Of a stretch of DNA of 64,000 nt, positions 34,014 to 41,656 are shown in pieces. Within the stretch, counting starts at the first letter, position 1. Every line of letters begins with the position of its first letter. Under the pieces are notes generated by a model that was given only the letters and a program-made list of their open reading frames with translations, was not told the DNA's origin and did not search any database. The position numbers and the translations under genes are program-made. The stretch is from VAZQ01 sp963753575 (GTDB lineage Bacteria; Pseudomonadota; Alphaproteobacteria; Rhizobiales; Xanthobacteraceae), in the NCBI GenBank assembly GCA_963753575.1, contig CAVWCR010000005.1, forward strand, positions 62,001 to 126,000, read 5' to 3'.

Positions 34014-34811
34014 TTAAGCGTGGGCCTGGGCCGGCGTCGAGCTTGGCGTCTCGTAGCGGCCGGGCTCGACGCATTCGACGATGGTGCGGTCGGGCGCTCG
34101 GAAGCGCAGCGTCGGGGCGCCAGGCTTGGACAGGATCTCCCCGCCGTGACGCCGGATCACTTCGGCGAACGCCTCGCGATCGGCGACTTCCAGGCCCCAG
34201 TGATGGATACGCGGGCCGGCACCGGCGAGCATCGCATCCTCGCGATCGTCGCGATCCCAGGTCATCAGCGCGAGATCGATATTGCTGTCGGTCATGTGGC
34301 GGGAGACATGGTGGCCGTGCGGCGTCGTGTTGAGCTCCTTGAAGCCGAACACGTTGCGATAGAACGCGGTCGCCTGCTCCAGGTCCTTGACCTTCAGCGC
34401 CAGATGCACGATGCGCGCCTTCGGGCTGCGCTCGCGCAATTTATAGCGGCCGATGTTGACGATCTCCGCCATGCAGCCGTCGGGCGCGCGGAACTTGAGC
34501 GCGCCTTCCTCCGGATCGGAGAAGATCGCGCCGCCGTTGTCCTCGATCGCCTTGGTCATGGTCTCGCGATCCTCGACCTCGATGCCGAAGTGATGGATGC
34601 AGGGCCCGGGGCCGGAAAGCTTTGCCTCCGGCTCGTCCTCGCTGTCGTAGGTCATGAGCGCGAGATCGATCGTGCCGTCGGTCATGTGACGCGAGGTGTG
34701 GCCGCGCGCGTGTCCGGTTTTGAGCTGGTAAATGCCGAACACGTCCTCATAGAACTTGGTGGCCTTCTCCAGGTCCTCGACTTTGAGCGCGATGTGGATG
34801 ATGCGGGCCAT
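34014..34811 (-). CDS. Tandem-duplicated VOC (glyoxalase/extradiol) domain protein
   Basis: A 265-residue protein made of two similar VOC domains: residues 3-125 (RIIHIALKVEDLEKATKFY) and about 135-250 (RIVHLALKVKDLEQATAFY). Both halves contain SRHMTD, IDLALMTxD and a GPxIHHxGxEV strand, with histidines and glutamates placed for metal binding. The halves resemble each other closely, pointing to recent internal duplication. ATG 34811 is preceded by GAGGAAA. Next to LigB-type and Rieske oxygenase genes it may be a ring-cleavage or isomerase enzyme, but glyoxalase-like activity is equally possible. Confidence 0.85.
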   Translation of the reverse strand: MARIIHIALKVEDLEKATKFYEDVFGIYQLKTGHARGHTSRHMTDGTIDLALMTYDSEDEPEAKLSGPGPCIHHFGIEVEDRETMTKAIEDNGGAIFSDPEEGALKFRAPDGCMAEIVNIGRYKLRERSPKARIVHLALKVKDLEQATAFYRNVFGFKELNTTPHGHHVSRHMTDSNIDLALMTWDRDDREDAMLAGAGPRIHHWGLEVADREAFAEVIRRHGGEILSKPGAPTLRFRAPDRTIVECVEPGRYETPSSTPAQAHA

Positions 34812-34866
34812 GGGTTTCCTCCTCATAACGAACGCCGTGATCTTGGGACCACCTTATAGACTTGCT

Positions 34867-34892
34867 GTCGTCTCCGCGAAAGCGGGGACGAC
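34867..34892. repeat. Half-size palindromic repeat
   Basis: GTCGTCTCCGC and GCGGGGACGAC flank a GAAA tetraloop, forming a compact hairpin with one mismatch. It is a single arm of the GTCGTCCCCGC family, between the LigB-type gene stop and the VOC start. Confidence 0.8.
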
Positions 34893-34903
34893 ATCACATA
34901 GGC

Positions 34904-35902
34904 TTACGCCCACGTCGCGAAGCTCAAGCCGGTTCCGGTTCCGGCCGGCGTTCGGTAGCCGGGAACGTATTCGAACCAGTTCAGGTCGAGGTGCTCGACC
35001 GCGCCCGCGACCGCCACCCAGTTGAGGATTTCGGACGAGCCGGCGTGCAGCTTGTTGCGCGGCAGGCTCTTGAGGAACTGCGCGTCCTTGTCGGCACAGG
35101 CCTTGAGGATGGCGCGGTCGAAATCCTCATCCACCAGGAAGTGACTCAGACCGCCCGACGCGAGCACGCCGACGCGCAGGTCCTGGGCGTAGGCTCCCAC
35201 GGATTGGCGGATGGCCCGGCCGAATTCGTAGCAGCGGCGCGGCCGAGGTTGGTTGGGCGGAAAGTAGGTGTTGACGAACACCGGCACGGCAGCCACTGGC
35301 TTGCCCGGCTCCATCACCCGCCGATGCACATACGCGATGGCGTGCCCTTCGCCTTCGCCAGGAGGCAGGCACTTCGAAGCCGCCATGTCGAAGCCCTGCT
35401 CCATCAGATTGTCGATGAGGTGCATCGCCAGGCCTGCGTGCACCGGATAGTCGCGCGGCGCGCTGTCCTCGAAGAAGCCCTGCCGGTTCTGCACGTACCA
35501 GTCCGGATAGTGCTGGCGATAATATTCGTGCTGCTCGTTGCTGTTGCGGATGGTGTCGCCATAATAAATCGCGAAGGTCGGGCGGCAGTCCTCCTTGTAG
35601 CTCTCGTTCTGGTCGTCGCCGATCACGATCAACGCGTCGAGCTTGGCGCTGGCGAGCGCCTGCGCCACGTGCCTGATGGCGGCGCGCGCCACATTCTGGC
35701 GCTCGACGAGGTGCTCGGGGGCCACCATGTGGGCGAGCTTGGGATCGGCCTTCTCCAACAGGTCGCCGTAGGTCGCCGGTCGTCCTTCTTTGTCGCGGTG
35801 CTTGATGTTGCGGTCGGTCTCGATGAAGCGCTGCAGCGTCTCGTCGGAGGCGAGCAGCATGGGCGTGTGGGATGTCCCGAGCCCGAGCACGATCTTGGCC
35901 AT
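34904..35902 (-). CDS. Class III extradiol ring-cleavage dioxygenase (LigB-like)
   Basis: A 332-residue catalytic subunit of the LigB superfamily, which opens catechol-type rings with Fe(II). MAKIVLGLGTSHTPML gives the first metal histidine (His12). LIVIGDDQNESY, PVHAGLAMHLID and ASGGLSHFLVDEDFD follow in family order. The start at 35902 is chosen because the conserved N-terminus begins there; 17 upstream codons show no similarity. In protocatechuate 4,5-dioxygenase a small LigA subunit accompanies LigB; none is found here, so it may be a one-subunit type. It lies downstream of the Rieske hydroxylase on the same strand. Confidence 0.88.
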   Translation of the reverse strand: MAKIVLGLGTSHTPMLLASDETLQRFIETDRNIKHRDKEGRPATYGDLLEKADPKLAHMVAPEHLVERQNVARAAIRHVAQALASAKLDALIVIGDDQNESYKEDCRPTFAIYYGDTIRNSNEQHEYYRQHYPDWYVQNRQGFFEDSAPRDYPVHAGLAMHLIDNLMEQGFDMAASKCLPPGEGEGHAIAYVHRRVMEPGKPVAAVPVFVNTYFPPNQPRPRRCYEFGRAIRQSVGAYAQDLRVGVLASGGLSHFLVDEDFDRAILKACADKDAQFLKSLPRNKLHAGSSEILNWVAVAGAVEHLDLNWFEYVPGYRTPAGTGTGLSFATWA

Positions 35903-35978
35903 CGGATGCTTCCTTTTGTCTTGTTCCGCCTTCCCTGCTGTCCCCGCTTGCATGGGACGATCGCAGGAAAGGCCTCAC

Positions 35979-36161
35979 TCAATTGAGCTTCACGTTCGCG
36001 GCCTTGCTGACCGCCTTGGTCCCGATCGCGCCGCCCGCGCGCGGACGGCTTTCAACCACGATTGCCTGACCAAGCCGTGGCAGCAGGATTTGCGCGGCGA
36101 GCCGCGCCGGCGTATCCCGGACGTTTCCTCGCTGGCATGATCTATTGCTCCCGCCGCCGCT
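35979..36161 (-). pseudogene. Remnant of a TTT solute-binding protein gene
   Basis: The minus-strand frame reads ARLAAQILLPRLGQAIVVES followed by RPRAGGAIGTKAVSKAANVK and a stop, clearly matching the middle of a Bug protein (compare LGQTIVVENRPGASG and AVAKAAPDGYTL at 8826). The signal peptide, first ligand loop and everything after the third motif are missing. The fragment begins at the last codons of the Rieske oxygenase gene. It is a truncated relic, probably left by deletion. Confidence 0.8.
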
Positions 36162-37446
36162 ATACGCGTGCATGGGTCAGCCCCGGGCGCACTTTGAGTT
36201 CTTCGCTTGCCGCGTCCTTGAACGCCTGGTCTGCCCGCAGCACGACCGACGCGGCACGCACACGGTGGTGCGCGGGCTCGACACCAGGCGGCGTCTCGCC
36301 CTTCTCGATCAGCGCCTTCGCGGCCCGCGTGAGACGGTGGCGCGCCATGATGATGCCGTTGTCGGTTGAAACGAGATTCTCCTTGGTGCGGTCGACGATC
36401 GGGCCCATCAGCTCCTGGATGCCGGAGTCCTGCATGGCGAAGCCGGCAATGCCGCTGTAGGTGATGCCCGCCTTCTGGGCGGCGCGGTCGATCAGGTAGT
36501 CGTTGTCCTTGTTGTTGTGCGCGCGCCAGCCGCCTTTTTCGTAGATCACATGGCGGCCCGCGCCGTTCTTCATAGCCGTGACTTCCGCCTCGCTGAGCGG
36601 ACGCACCGCATGATAGTCCCAGTTCCACACCCAGCAGTTCTCGTCGTCGATCGGGATCCAGAAATGCCCGCCGGCTGGATGGTCGGCGCGCGGCGCGATC
36701 ATGGTGATGCAGGGCATGATCCACTGCGTGATACGCCAATAGTACTTGCCGCCCTCGGCGTTGCGGCGCGCGCCGATCAGCAGCCCGCCGGGGCTTTCGA
36801 CCACCTCGAAATGCGGGCGCGCGTCGCCGAGATTGTACTGGTTGCCCTTCGAGCCGCGGTGCAGCGGATCGATCTCAAGCTCGCCGCGGTGCAGCCACGA
36901 GGTGTGGCTGGAATCGATGCCGCCTTCGAGCGCCTGCAGCCAATTGCATTCCTGTAGCCGCTTGCTGATGTAGCTCTGCTCCGGCGGCACCATGGCAAAT
37001 TCGAACTCGGGCAGCGGCGGCTGCCGCTCCGGCGGTCCCATGTAGGCCCACAGCACGTCGCCGCGCTTCAGCAGCGGATAGGACTTGAGCTTGATCTTCT
37101 GGCAGAAGCCCGACTCCACCGGCTCCGACGGCACCTCGATGCACTGACCGGTCCAGTCGTATTTCCAGCCGTGGTAGGGGCAGCGCAGCCCGTTCTCCTC
37201 GTTGCGGCCGACCCAGAGCGAGGTGCCGCGATGGGCGCAGAACTCGTCGATCAGCGAATAGCGCCCTTGCGTGTCGCGCCAGGCCACGAGCCGCTCGGAC
37301 AGGAGCTTGACCCGCACCGGCGGGCATTCGTTCTCCGGCAGCTCGCTTGCGAGCAGCGCCGGCAGCCAGTAGCTGCGGAACAGCCGGCCCATCGGGGTGC
37401 CGGGACCGGTCTGGGTGAGGAGATCGTTTTGTTCTTGTCTGAGCAT
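36160..37446 (-). CDS. Rieske non-haem iron ring-hydroxylating oxygenase (phthalate 4,5-dioxygenase-like)
   Basis: A 428-residue oxygenase alpha subunit. The Rieske cluster ligands are Cys70/His72 (EFCAHRGTS) and Cys89/His92 (RCPYHGWKYDW). The mononuclear iron site is Asp178, His181 and His186 in EGGIDSSHTSWLHRGE. This EGGIDSSH pattern is typical of the phthalate-oxygenase/vanillate O-demethylase group, which needs a separate reductase. No reductase gene is in the window. The ATG at 37446 lies 4 bp after the preceding VOC stop, so they are one operon. Ring hydroxylation or O-demethylation of an aromatic acid is likely. Confidence 0.9.
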   Translation of the reverse strand: MLRQEQNDLLTQTGPGTPMGRLFRSYWLPALLASELPENECPPVRVKLLSERLVAWRDTQGRYSLIDEFCAHRGTSLWVGRNEENGLRCPYHGWKYDWTGQCIEVPSEPVESGFCQKIKLKSYPLLKRGDVLWAYMGPPERQPPLPEFEFAMVPPEQSYISKRLQECNWLQALEGGIDSSHTSWLHRGELEIDPLHRGSKGNQYNLGDARPHFEVVESPGGLLIGARRNAEGGKYYWRITQWIMPCITMIAPRADHPAGGHFWIPIDDENCWVWNWDYHAVRPLSEAEVTAMKNGAGRHVIYEKGGWRAHNNKDNDYLIDRAAQKAGITYSGIAGFAMQDSGIQELMGPIVDRTKENLVSTDNGIIMARHRLTRAAKALIEKGETPPGVEPAHHRVRAASVVLRADQAFKDAASEELKVRPGLTHARV

Positions 37447-37450
37447 GGGG

Positions 37451-37981
37451 TCACCCTTTCGGCGAAACAGTCTCGGCGAGATGCGATCGCGCGCGCCGGC
37501 GTTCGCGCCCCTGGTAGTCGGGCGCGGCCGTATCGCCGATGCCCTGGAAATCGATGAACTCGATCGCGTTGCCGTCGGGATCATGGAAATAGGCGTGCCG
37601 GCCGGTAAAGCTGCGGTGGCCCTTGTCTTCGTAGAGCAGCACCTCGACGCCCTTGGCCTCGGCGTTGGCAAGCGCGGCGTCGAAATCCTCAGCCTTGAAC
37701 ATGAAGGCGTGGTGGATCAGCGAATCCCGCCCCCGGTTCGGCGGGGTGTGATAGCCGGTGCGCGAGAGCACGAAATACTGCTCGCCGCAGCGCATGAACA
37801 CGCTGGTGTCGTTCTGCCGCCAGAATGTGGCGCCCACGACCTGCTCGTAGAAGCGCCGCGCGCGGTCGAGGTCGGTCACGCTCAGCGTGAAATGCAGGAT
37901 CCCGGTCGGCTTGACCGGCCTCGGCGCTGCGTGGCGCACGCTGGTGGCGCCCTTGAGCGCCGGGCTCTTGAATTCGCTCAT
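37451..37981 (-). CDS. VOC (glyoxalase/extradiol dioxygenase) domain protein
   Basis: A 176-residue single VOC unit with GILHFTLSVTDLDRARRFYE, SLIHHAFMFKAEDFDAALAN and HAYFHDPDGNAIEFIDFQG. The histidines at the ends of strands and the final glutamate match metal ligands of type I extradiol or glyoxalase enzymes. It is too short for a two-domain extradiol dioxygenase. The start at 37981 is chosen over the upstream frame because that frame overlaps the divergent dienelactone hydrolase promoter. It heads the operon with the Rieske oxygenase. Confidence 0.87.
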   Translation of the reverse strand: MSEFKSPALKGATSVRHAAPRPVKPTGILHFTLSVTDLDRARRFYEQVVGATFWRQNDTSVFMRCGEQYFVLSRTGYHTPPNRGRDSLIHHAFMFKAEDFDAALANAEAKGVEVLLYEDKGHRSFTGRHAYFHDPDGNAIEFIDFQGIGDTAAPDYQGRERRRARSHLAETVSPKG

Positions 37982-37998
37982 CGTGCGGCCTTTACGGC

Positions 37999-38023
37999 GG
38001 CCTCGTTTACGGGCCGCGAGGCC
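37999..38023. promoter_or_regulatory. Inverted repeat in divergent VOC/dienelactone hydrolase gap
   Basis: GGCCTCG (37999-38005) and CGAGGCC (38017-38023) form a perfect 7-bp inverted repeat with an 11-bp spacer in the 95-bp gap between two divergent starts. A shared operator is plausible but unproven. Confidence 0.25.
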
Positions 38024-38076
38024 ATGATATTCTGGCCCGACTATCGCAGCAATGACGAGAGGGACGAGGAACGGCA

Positions 38077-38826
38077 ATGTCGTACGAGGGTTTGCAGGCG
38101 GAGGTCGTGTCTTTCAAGGGCCATAACGGGGATACCGGCGAGGCCTATTACGCGCGGCCGACGCGCGCCGGCAAGTTTCCCGGCATCGTGGTGATCATGC
38201 ATCTGCCCGGCTGGGACGAATGGATCATCGAGGTGACACGTAAGTTCGCCCATCATGGCTATGCGGCGATTGCGCCGCACCTCTATTTCCGCGAAGGCCC
38301 CGGCAACCCGGACGACATCGGGGCGTGCGTGCGCGCGTCCGGCGGCGTTCCTGATGCGCAGGTGGTCGGCGACGCAGTTGGCGCGGCTGCCTACCTGCGC
38401 GCGCAGCCGAACGCGAGCGGCAAGGTTGGGATCATCGGCTTCTGCTCGGGCGGGCGGCACGCCTATCTCACCGCCTGCAGCGCGCCGGGCTTCGACGCGC
38501 TGGTGGACTGCTGGGGTGGCAACGTGGTGGTCAACGATCCGAAGCTTCTCGACGCCAAGCGGCCGGTTGCGCCGATCGACCTGACCGAGAAGATGACCTG
38601 TCCGATGATCGGCATCTTTGGCAACGACGACAAGAACCCCAACCAGGATCACGTCAACAAGACCGAGGAAGTGCTCAAGAAGCTTGGCAAGACCTACGAG
38701 TTCCACCGCTACGACGGCTGCGGGCACGCGTTCTTCAATACGATGCGGGTCTCGCACCGGCCCGAGCAGGCGCTCGACGGCTGGAACAAGGTGTTCGCGT
38801 TCCTGAAGAAGAATTTGGGTGGGTAG
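38077..38826 (+). CDS. Dienelactone hydrolase family protein
   Basis: A 249-residue alpha/beta hydrolase whose nucleophile is Cys123 in IIGFCSGGRHAYL, the cysteine elbow typical of dienelactone hydrolases. The acid is probably the Asp in FGNDDKNPN and the base His in DGCGHAFFNT. These enzymes open lactones formed after aromatic ring cleavage. GACGAGGA precedes the ATG at 38077. It is transcribed away from the Rieske/LigB genes but belongs to the same functional group. Confidence 0.9.
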   Translation: MSYEGLQAEVVSFKGHNGDTGEAYYARPTRAGKFPGIVVIMHLPGWDEWIIEVTRKFAHHGYAAIAPHLYFREGPGNPDDIGACVRASGGVPDAQVVGDAVGAAAYLRAQPNASGKVGIIGFCSGGRHAYLTACSAPGFDALVDCWGGNVVVNDPKLLDAKRPVAPIDLTEKMTCPMIGIFGNDDKNPNQDHVNKTEEVLKKLGKTYEFHRYDGCGHAFFNTMRVSHRPEQALDGWNKVFAFLKKNLGG

Positions 38827-38854
38827 GGCAACTGCAGTGCAGCGGGCGCTCTTA

Positions 38855-38987
38855 ACCCTCCCCTGGAGGGGGAGGGTCGACCGCCGGAGTAAGACGGAGG
38901 CGGTCGGGGTGGGGTGAGGTCGTTGACGCTTCGCGTCCACCCCAGCCCGCTCGCTTCGCACGTCACCCTCCCCCTCCAGGGGAGGGT
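38855..38987. repeat. Palindromic repeat (CCCTCCCC family)
   Basis: A 23-base arm at 38855-38877 (ACCCTCCCCTGGAGG core) is perfectly inverted at 38965-38987. Between them an inner stem pairs CCGCCGGAGT-like and GGTGGGG/CCACCCC tracts. It fills most of the gap between the dienelactone hydrolase and M20 genes. Confidence 0.9.
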
Positions 38988-39034
38988 GACGTGCGGCACG
39001 GCCCGTCGTCCCTGACAAAGGAAAACAACGACTC

Positions 39035-40495
39035 ATGACCGGCCGCGCCAGCCTCACCCCCGAACAATCCTTCCTGTTCGACTATCTCGACCGCAACGCG
39101 CGCGCGATCGCGCTTGTGGGCGACAACATCTTCTACTTCGGCGAGCTCGGCATGCAGGAGTTCGAGACCGCCAAGCTGATGACTGGCCTCCTGGAGAAAG
39201 CGGGCTTCACGGTCGAGCGTGGCATCGCGGGCTTTCCGACCGGCTTCTGCGCGACTTATGGCTCCGGTCACCCGATCGTCGCGATCCACACCGAATACGA
39301 CAGCTGCCCGGACAACTCGCAAGCCGCCGGCGTGCCCGAGCAGCGCTTCATCGTCGAAGGGGCGCCCGGCCATTGCGAGGGCCATAACGTCAATGCCGCC
39401 GTGCTGGTCGCGACCGCCATCGCGGCCCGGCAGGCGATGGAGCTCTTCGGGCTCAAGGGCACGCTCAAGGTGTTCGGCGGGCCGGCCGAGGAGCAGCTCG
39501 TGAGCCGGCCCTATTTCGTGCGCGACGGCTGGTTCGACGACGTTGACGTTGCGTTCCACAACCATATCGGCGCCGAGTTCTCGTCGAGCTACGGGCTGCT
39601 GCAATCGGCCCTAGTTTCGGCGGTCTTTACGTTTCACGGCGAGACCGCGCATGCCGGCACCTCGCCCTGGAACGGCCGCGATGCGCTCGACGGCGTGATG
39701 CTGATGGATGCCGGCATGGCGCAGTACCGCGAGCACATGCGCCCCTCGATGCGGGCGCATCGCGTGGTCACCAATGGCGGCGACCAGCCCAACGTGATTC
39801 CGCGTACCGCGGCGATCTGGTGGTTCTTGCGCGACCTCACGGCCGAGGGCGCGACCGCGTTGTTCGAGCAGGCCAAGAAGATCGCGCAGGGCGCGGCCCT
39901 CATGAGCAACACGACCTACGATGTTAATGTGCTGAGCGCAGTGTGGCCGTTGCGCTGCAATCGTACGCTTGCCGAGCTGGTGCAGCGCCAGATCGAGACC
40001 GTCGGCATGCCGGTATGGACGGAGGAGGAGGAGACGCTGGCGCGTACGCTGCAAGGCAACGCCAAGGTCAAGATCGAAGGCCTCAGGCGTGAGATCAAGG
40101 TGATGAAGGGCGAAGCCGTGCAGCGCACCTCGGCCAACGACGCTGGCGACGTCTCCTGGAAAGTGCCGATGGCGAAGTTCTATTTTCCGTCTAACGTGCC
40201 CAACATCAATTCGCATCACTGGGGTGCGGGCGTCGTGCTGGCGCATTCGATCGCCCACAAGGGGGCGGTCGCGGGCGCCAAGGCGTTTGCGGCGGCGGTG
40301 ACCGAGTGCTTCGCCAATCCGGCGCTGGTCGCCGACGCCAAGCACACCTTTAAGGAGGAGCTTGGCGGCGTCGAGTACAAGTCGTTGCTGCCGGCCGATC
40401 AGAAGCCGCCGGTCGATCTCAACCGCGCCATCATGGAGAAATTCCGCCCCGCGATGGCGAAGCATTATCTGAAGGAGCTGCCGGAGTTCACGTAG
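39035..40495 (+). CDS. M20 family amidohydrolase (aminobenzoyl-glutamate utilisation protein B-like)
   Basis: A 486-residue metal-dependent amidohydrolase of the M20/AbgB type. IVAIHTEYDSCPDN supplies the first metal region, APGHCEGHNVNAAVL the cysteine/histidine motif, FGGPAEEQLVSRP the glutamate pair, and HGETAHAGTSPWNGRDALDG the dimerisation-domain histidine. AbgB-like proteins release amino acids from N-acyl conjugates. No signal peptide is present. The ornithine-cyclodeaminase-like gene follows after a palindromic repeat, which suggests hydrolysis of an amide followed by processing of the amino or imino acid. Confidence 0.88.
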   Translation: MTGRASLTPEQSFLFDYLDRNARAIALVGDNIFYFGELGMQEFETAKLMTGLLEKAGFTVERGIAGFPTGFCATYGSGHPIVAIHTEYDSCPDNSQAAGVPEQRFIVEGAPGHCEGHNVNAAVLVATAIAARQAMELFGLKGTLKVFGGPAEEQLVSRPYFVRDGWFDDVDVAFHNHIGAEFSSSYGLLQSALVSAVFTFHGETAHAGTSPWNGRDALDGVMLMDAGMAQYREHMRPSMRAHRVVTNGGDQPNVIPRTAAIWWFLRDLTAEGATALFEQAKKIAQGAALMSNTTYDVNVLSAVWPLRCNRTLAELVQRQIETVGMPVWTEEEETLARTLQGNAKVKIEGLRREIKVMKGEAVQRTSANDAGDVSWKVPMAKFYFPSNVPNINSHHWGAGVVLAHSIAHKGAVAGAKAFAAAVTECFANPALVADAKHTFKEELGGVEYKSLLPADQKPPVDLNRAIMEKFRPAMAKHYLKELPEFT

Positions 40496-40512
40496 CTATC
40501 CCCAGCACTTGC

Positions 40513-40623
40513 TGTCATGCCCGCGAAGGCGGGCATCCAGTAATCTCAAACCCTCAACTATGAACGCTCGCGCCACATCAATGTGTCCGCGTATACTGGA
40601 TCATCCGCTTTCGCGGATGATGA
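40513..40623. repeat. Palindromic repeat, GTCATGCCCGC variant
   Basis: The left arm is the hairpin CATGCCCGCGAAGGCGGGCA followed by TCCAGTA. The right arm starts TACTGGATCATCCGC and holds its own hairpin ATCCGCTTTCGCGGAT. Each arm folds locally and the inner ATCCAGTA/TACTGGAT edges pair. It lies before the ornithine-cyclodeaminase-like gene. Confidence 0.85.
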
Positions 40624-40680
40624 CTGCGAAGTGTGTGGGACGCTTGTTATACCAAAGAGCGTTCTGGAGTGGAGGATTCA

Positions 40681-41607
40681 GTGCCCATCTACCTGAACGA
40701 AAAAGACGTTGCCGAATTCCTCGACATGCCGACTGCGATCCAGGCGCTGCGTGACGCGTTCGCGGCGCGCGCGCGCAACGAAGGCAATATCATTCCGCGC
40801 ACGCGCTGGGAGTTCGGCGAGCGCAGGCTCAACGTCATGGGTGGCGGGCTCCAGTCGCAACGTCGCTTTGCGGTGAAGTCCTACGGTTCCTCGGCCTTTC
40901 ATGTGCTGCTCTATTCGCAGAAGGACGGTCTCCTCGCCATCATGGAGGCCAATGTGCTGGGGCAGCTGCGCACCGGTGCGGCGAGCGCGGTCGCGAGCGA
41001 GAAGATGGCGCGGCCGGGCGCAAGCAAAGTGGCTTTGATCGGCACCGGCCGGCAGGCGCGCACGCAGGCGCTGGCGCTCAAGTCGGCCGGCCTCCTGTCC
41101 GAGCTTTCCGTCTACGCGCGCGCGCGAGACAAGCTCGAGGCGTTCTGCGCCGCGCTCGGCCGTGAGATGGGCGCGCCGGTGGCCGCCGCCCGCTCGGCCG
41201 AGGAGGCGGTGGCGGACGCTGACATCATCACCGCCGCCACCAATTCGGCCACCCCGGTTGTGATGGCGTCCTGGCTCAAGGCCGGAGCGCATGTGAACGG
41301 CATCGGGGCGAATGCGGCCAATCGCCGCGAGATCGATCCCGAGATCGTGCTCAAGGCCTCGCTCGTCGTCACCGATGACATCCCGCAGGCGAAGACCGAG
41401 GCCGCCGAATTCATCGATCTCGCCAAGGCCGGCCGGCTCGACTGGAGCCGCGTCAGGCCGCTGCATGAGGTCGTCACCGCAAGCCTGCCGCGCGACCCGG
41501 GCGCGCTGACGCTGTTCAAGTCGCTCGGCGTCGGGCTCGAAGACGTGGCGGTCGCCTCCATCATCTACGACCGGGCGATGGCAAGCGGGCGCTTCAAACC
41601 GCTTTGA
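40681..41607 (+). CDS. Ornithine cyclodeaminase/mu-crystallin family protein
   Basis: A 308-residue NAD(P)-binding protein with EANVLGQLRTGAASAVASEK, a family hallmark, and the Rossmann loop VALIGTGRQARTQALAL. GAHVNGIGANAANRREID closes the active site. Members catalyse ornithine cyclodeamination, alanine dehydrogenation or ketimine/imine reduction, and the residues visible here do not separate these. The GTG at 40681 is preceded by GGAGG at 5-6 bp, so the upstream ATG at 40633 is unlikely. It follows the M20 gene and precedes the M29-like gene. Confidence 0.9.
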   Translation: MPIYLNEKDVAEFLDMPTAIQALRDAFAARARNEGNIIPRTRWEFGERRLNVMGGGLQSQRRFAVKSYGSSAFHVLLYSQKDGLLAIMEANVLGQLRTGAASAVASEKMARPGASKVALIGTGRQARTQALALKSAGLLSELSVYARARDKLEAFCAALGREMGAPVAAARSAEEAVADADIITAATNSATPVVMASWLKAGAHVNGIGANAANRREIDPEIVLKASLVVTDDIPQAKTEAAEFIDLAKAGRLDWSRVRPLHEVVTASLPRDPGALTLFKSLGVGLEDVAVASIIYDRAMASGRFKPL

Positions 41608-41656
41608 CACGGACGAATTCGCTGCAACAATAGGGTCAAAGATTGGGAGGAAGGCA

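Noticed and set aside
35990..36739. A 249-codon minus-strand frame across the Rieske oxygenase 3' half
   Set aside because: It is a frame-shifted reading of the oxygenase. Only its short 3' part (35979-36161 region, in another frame) is meaningful, as the binding-protein relic.
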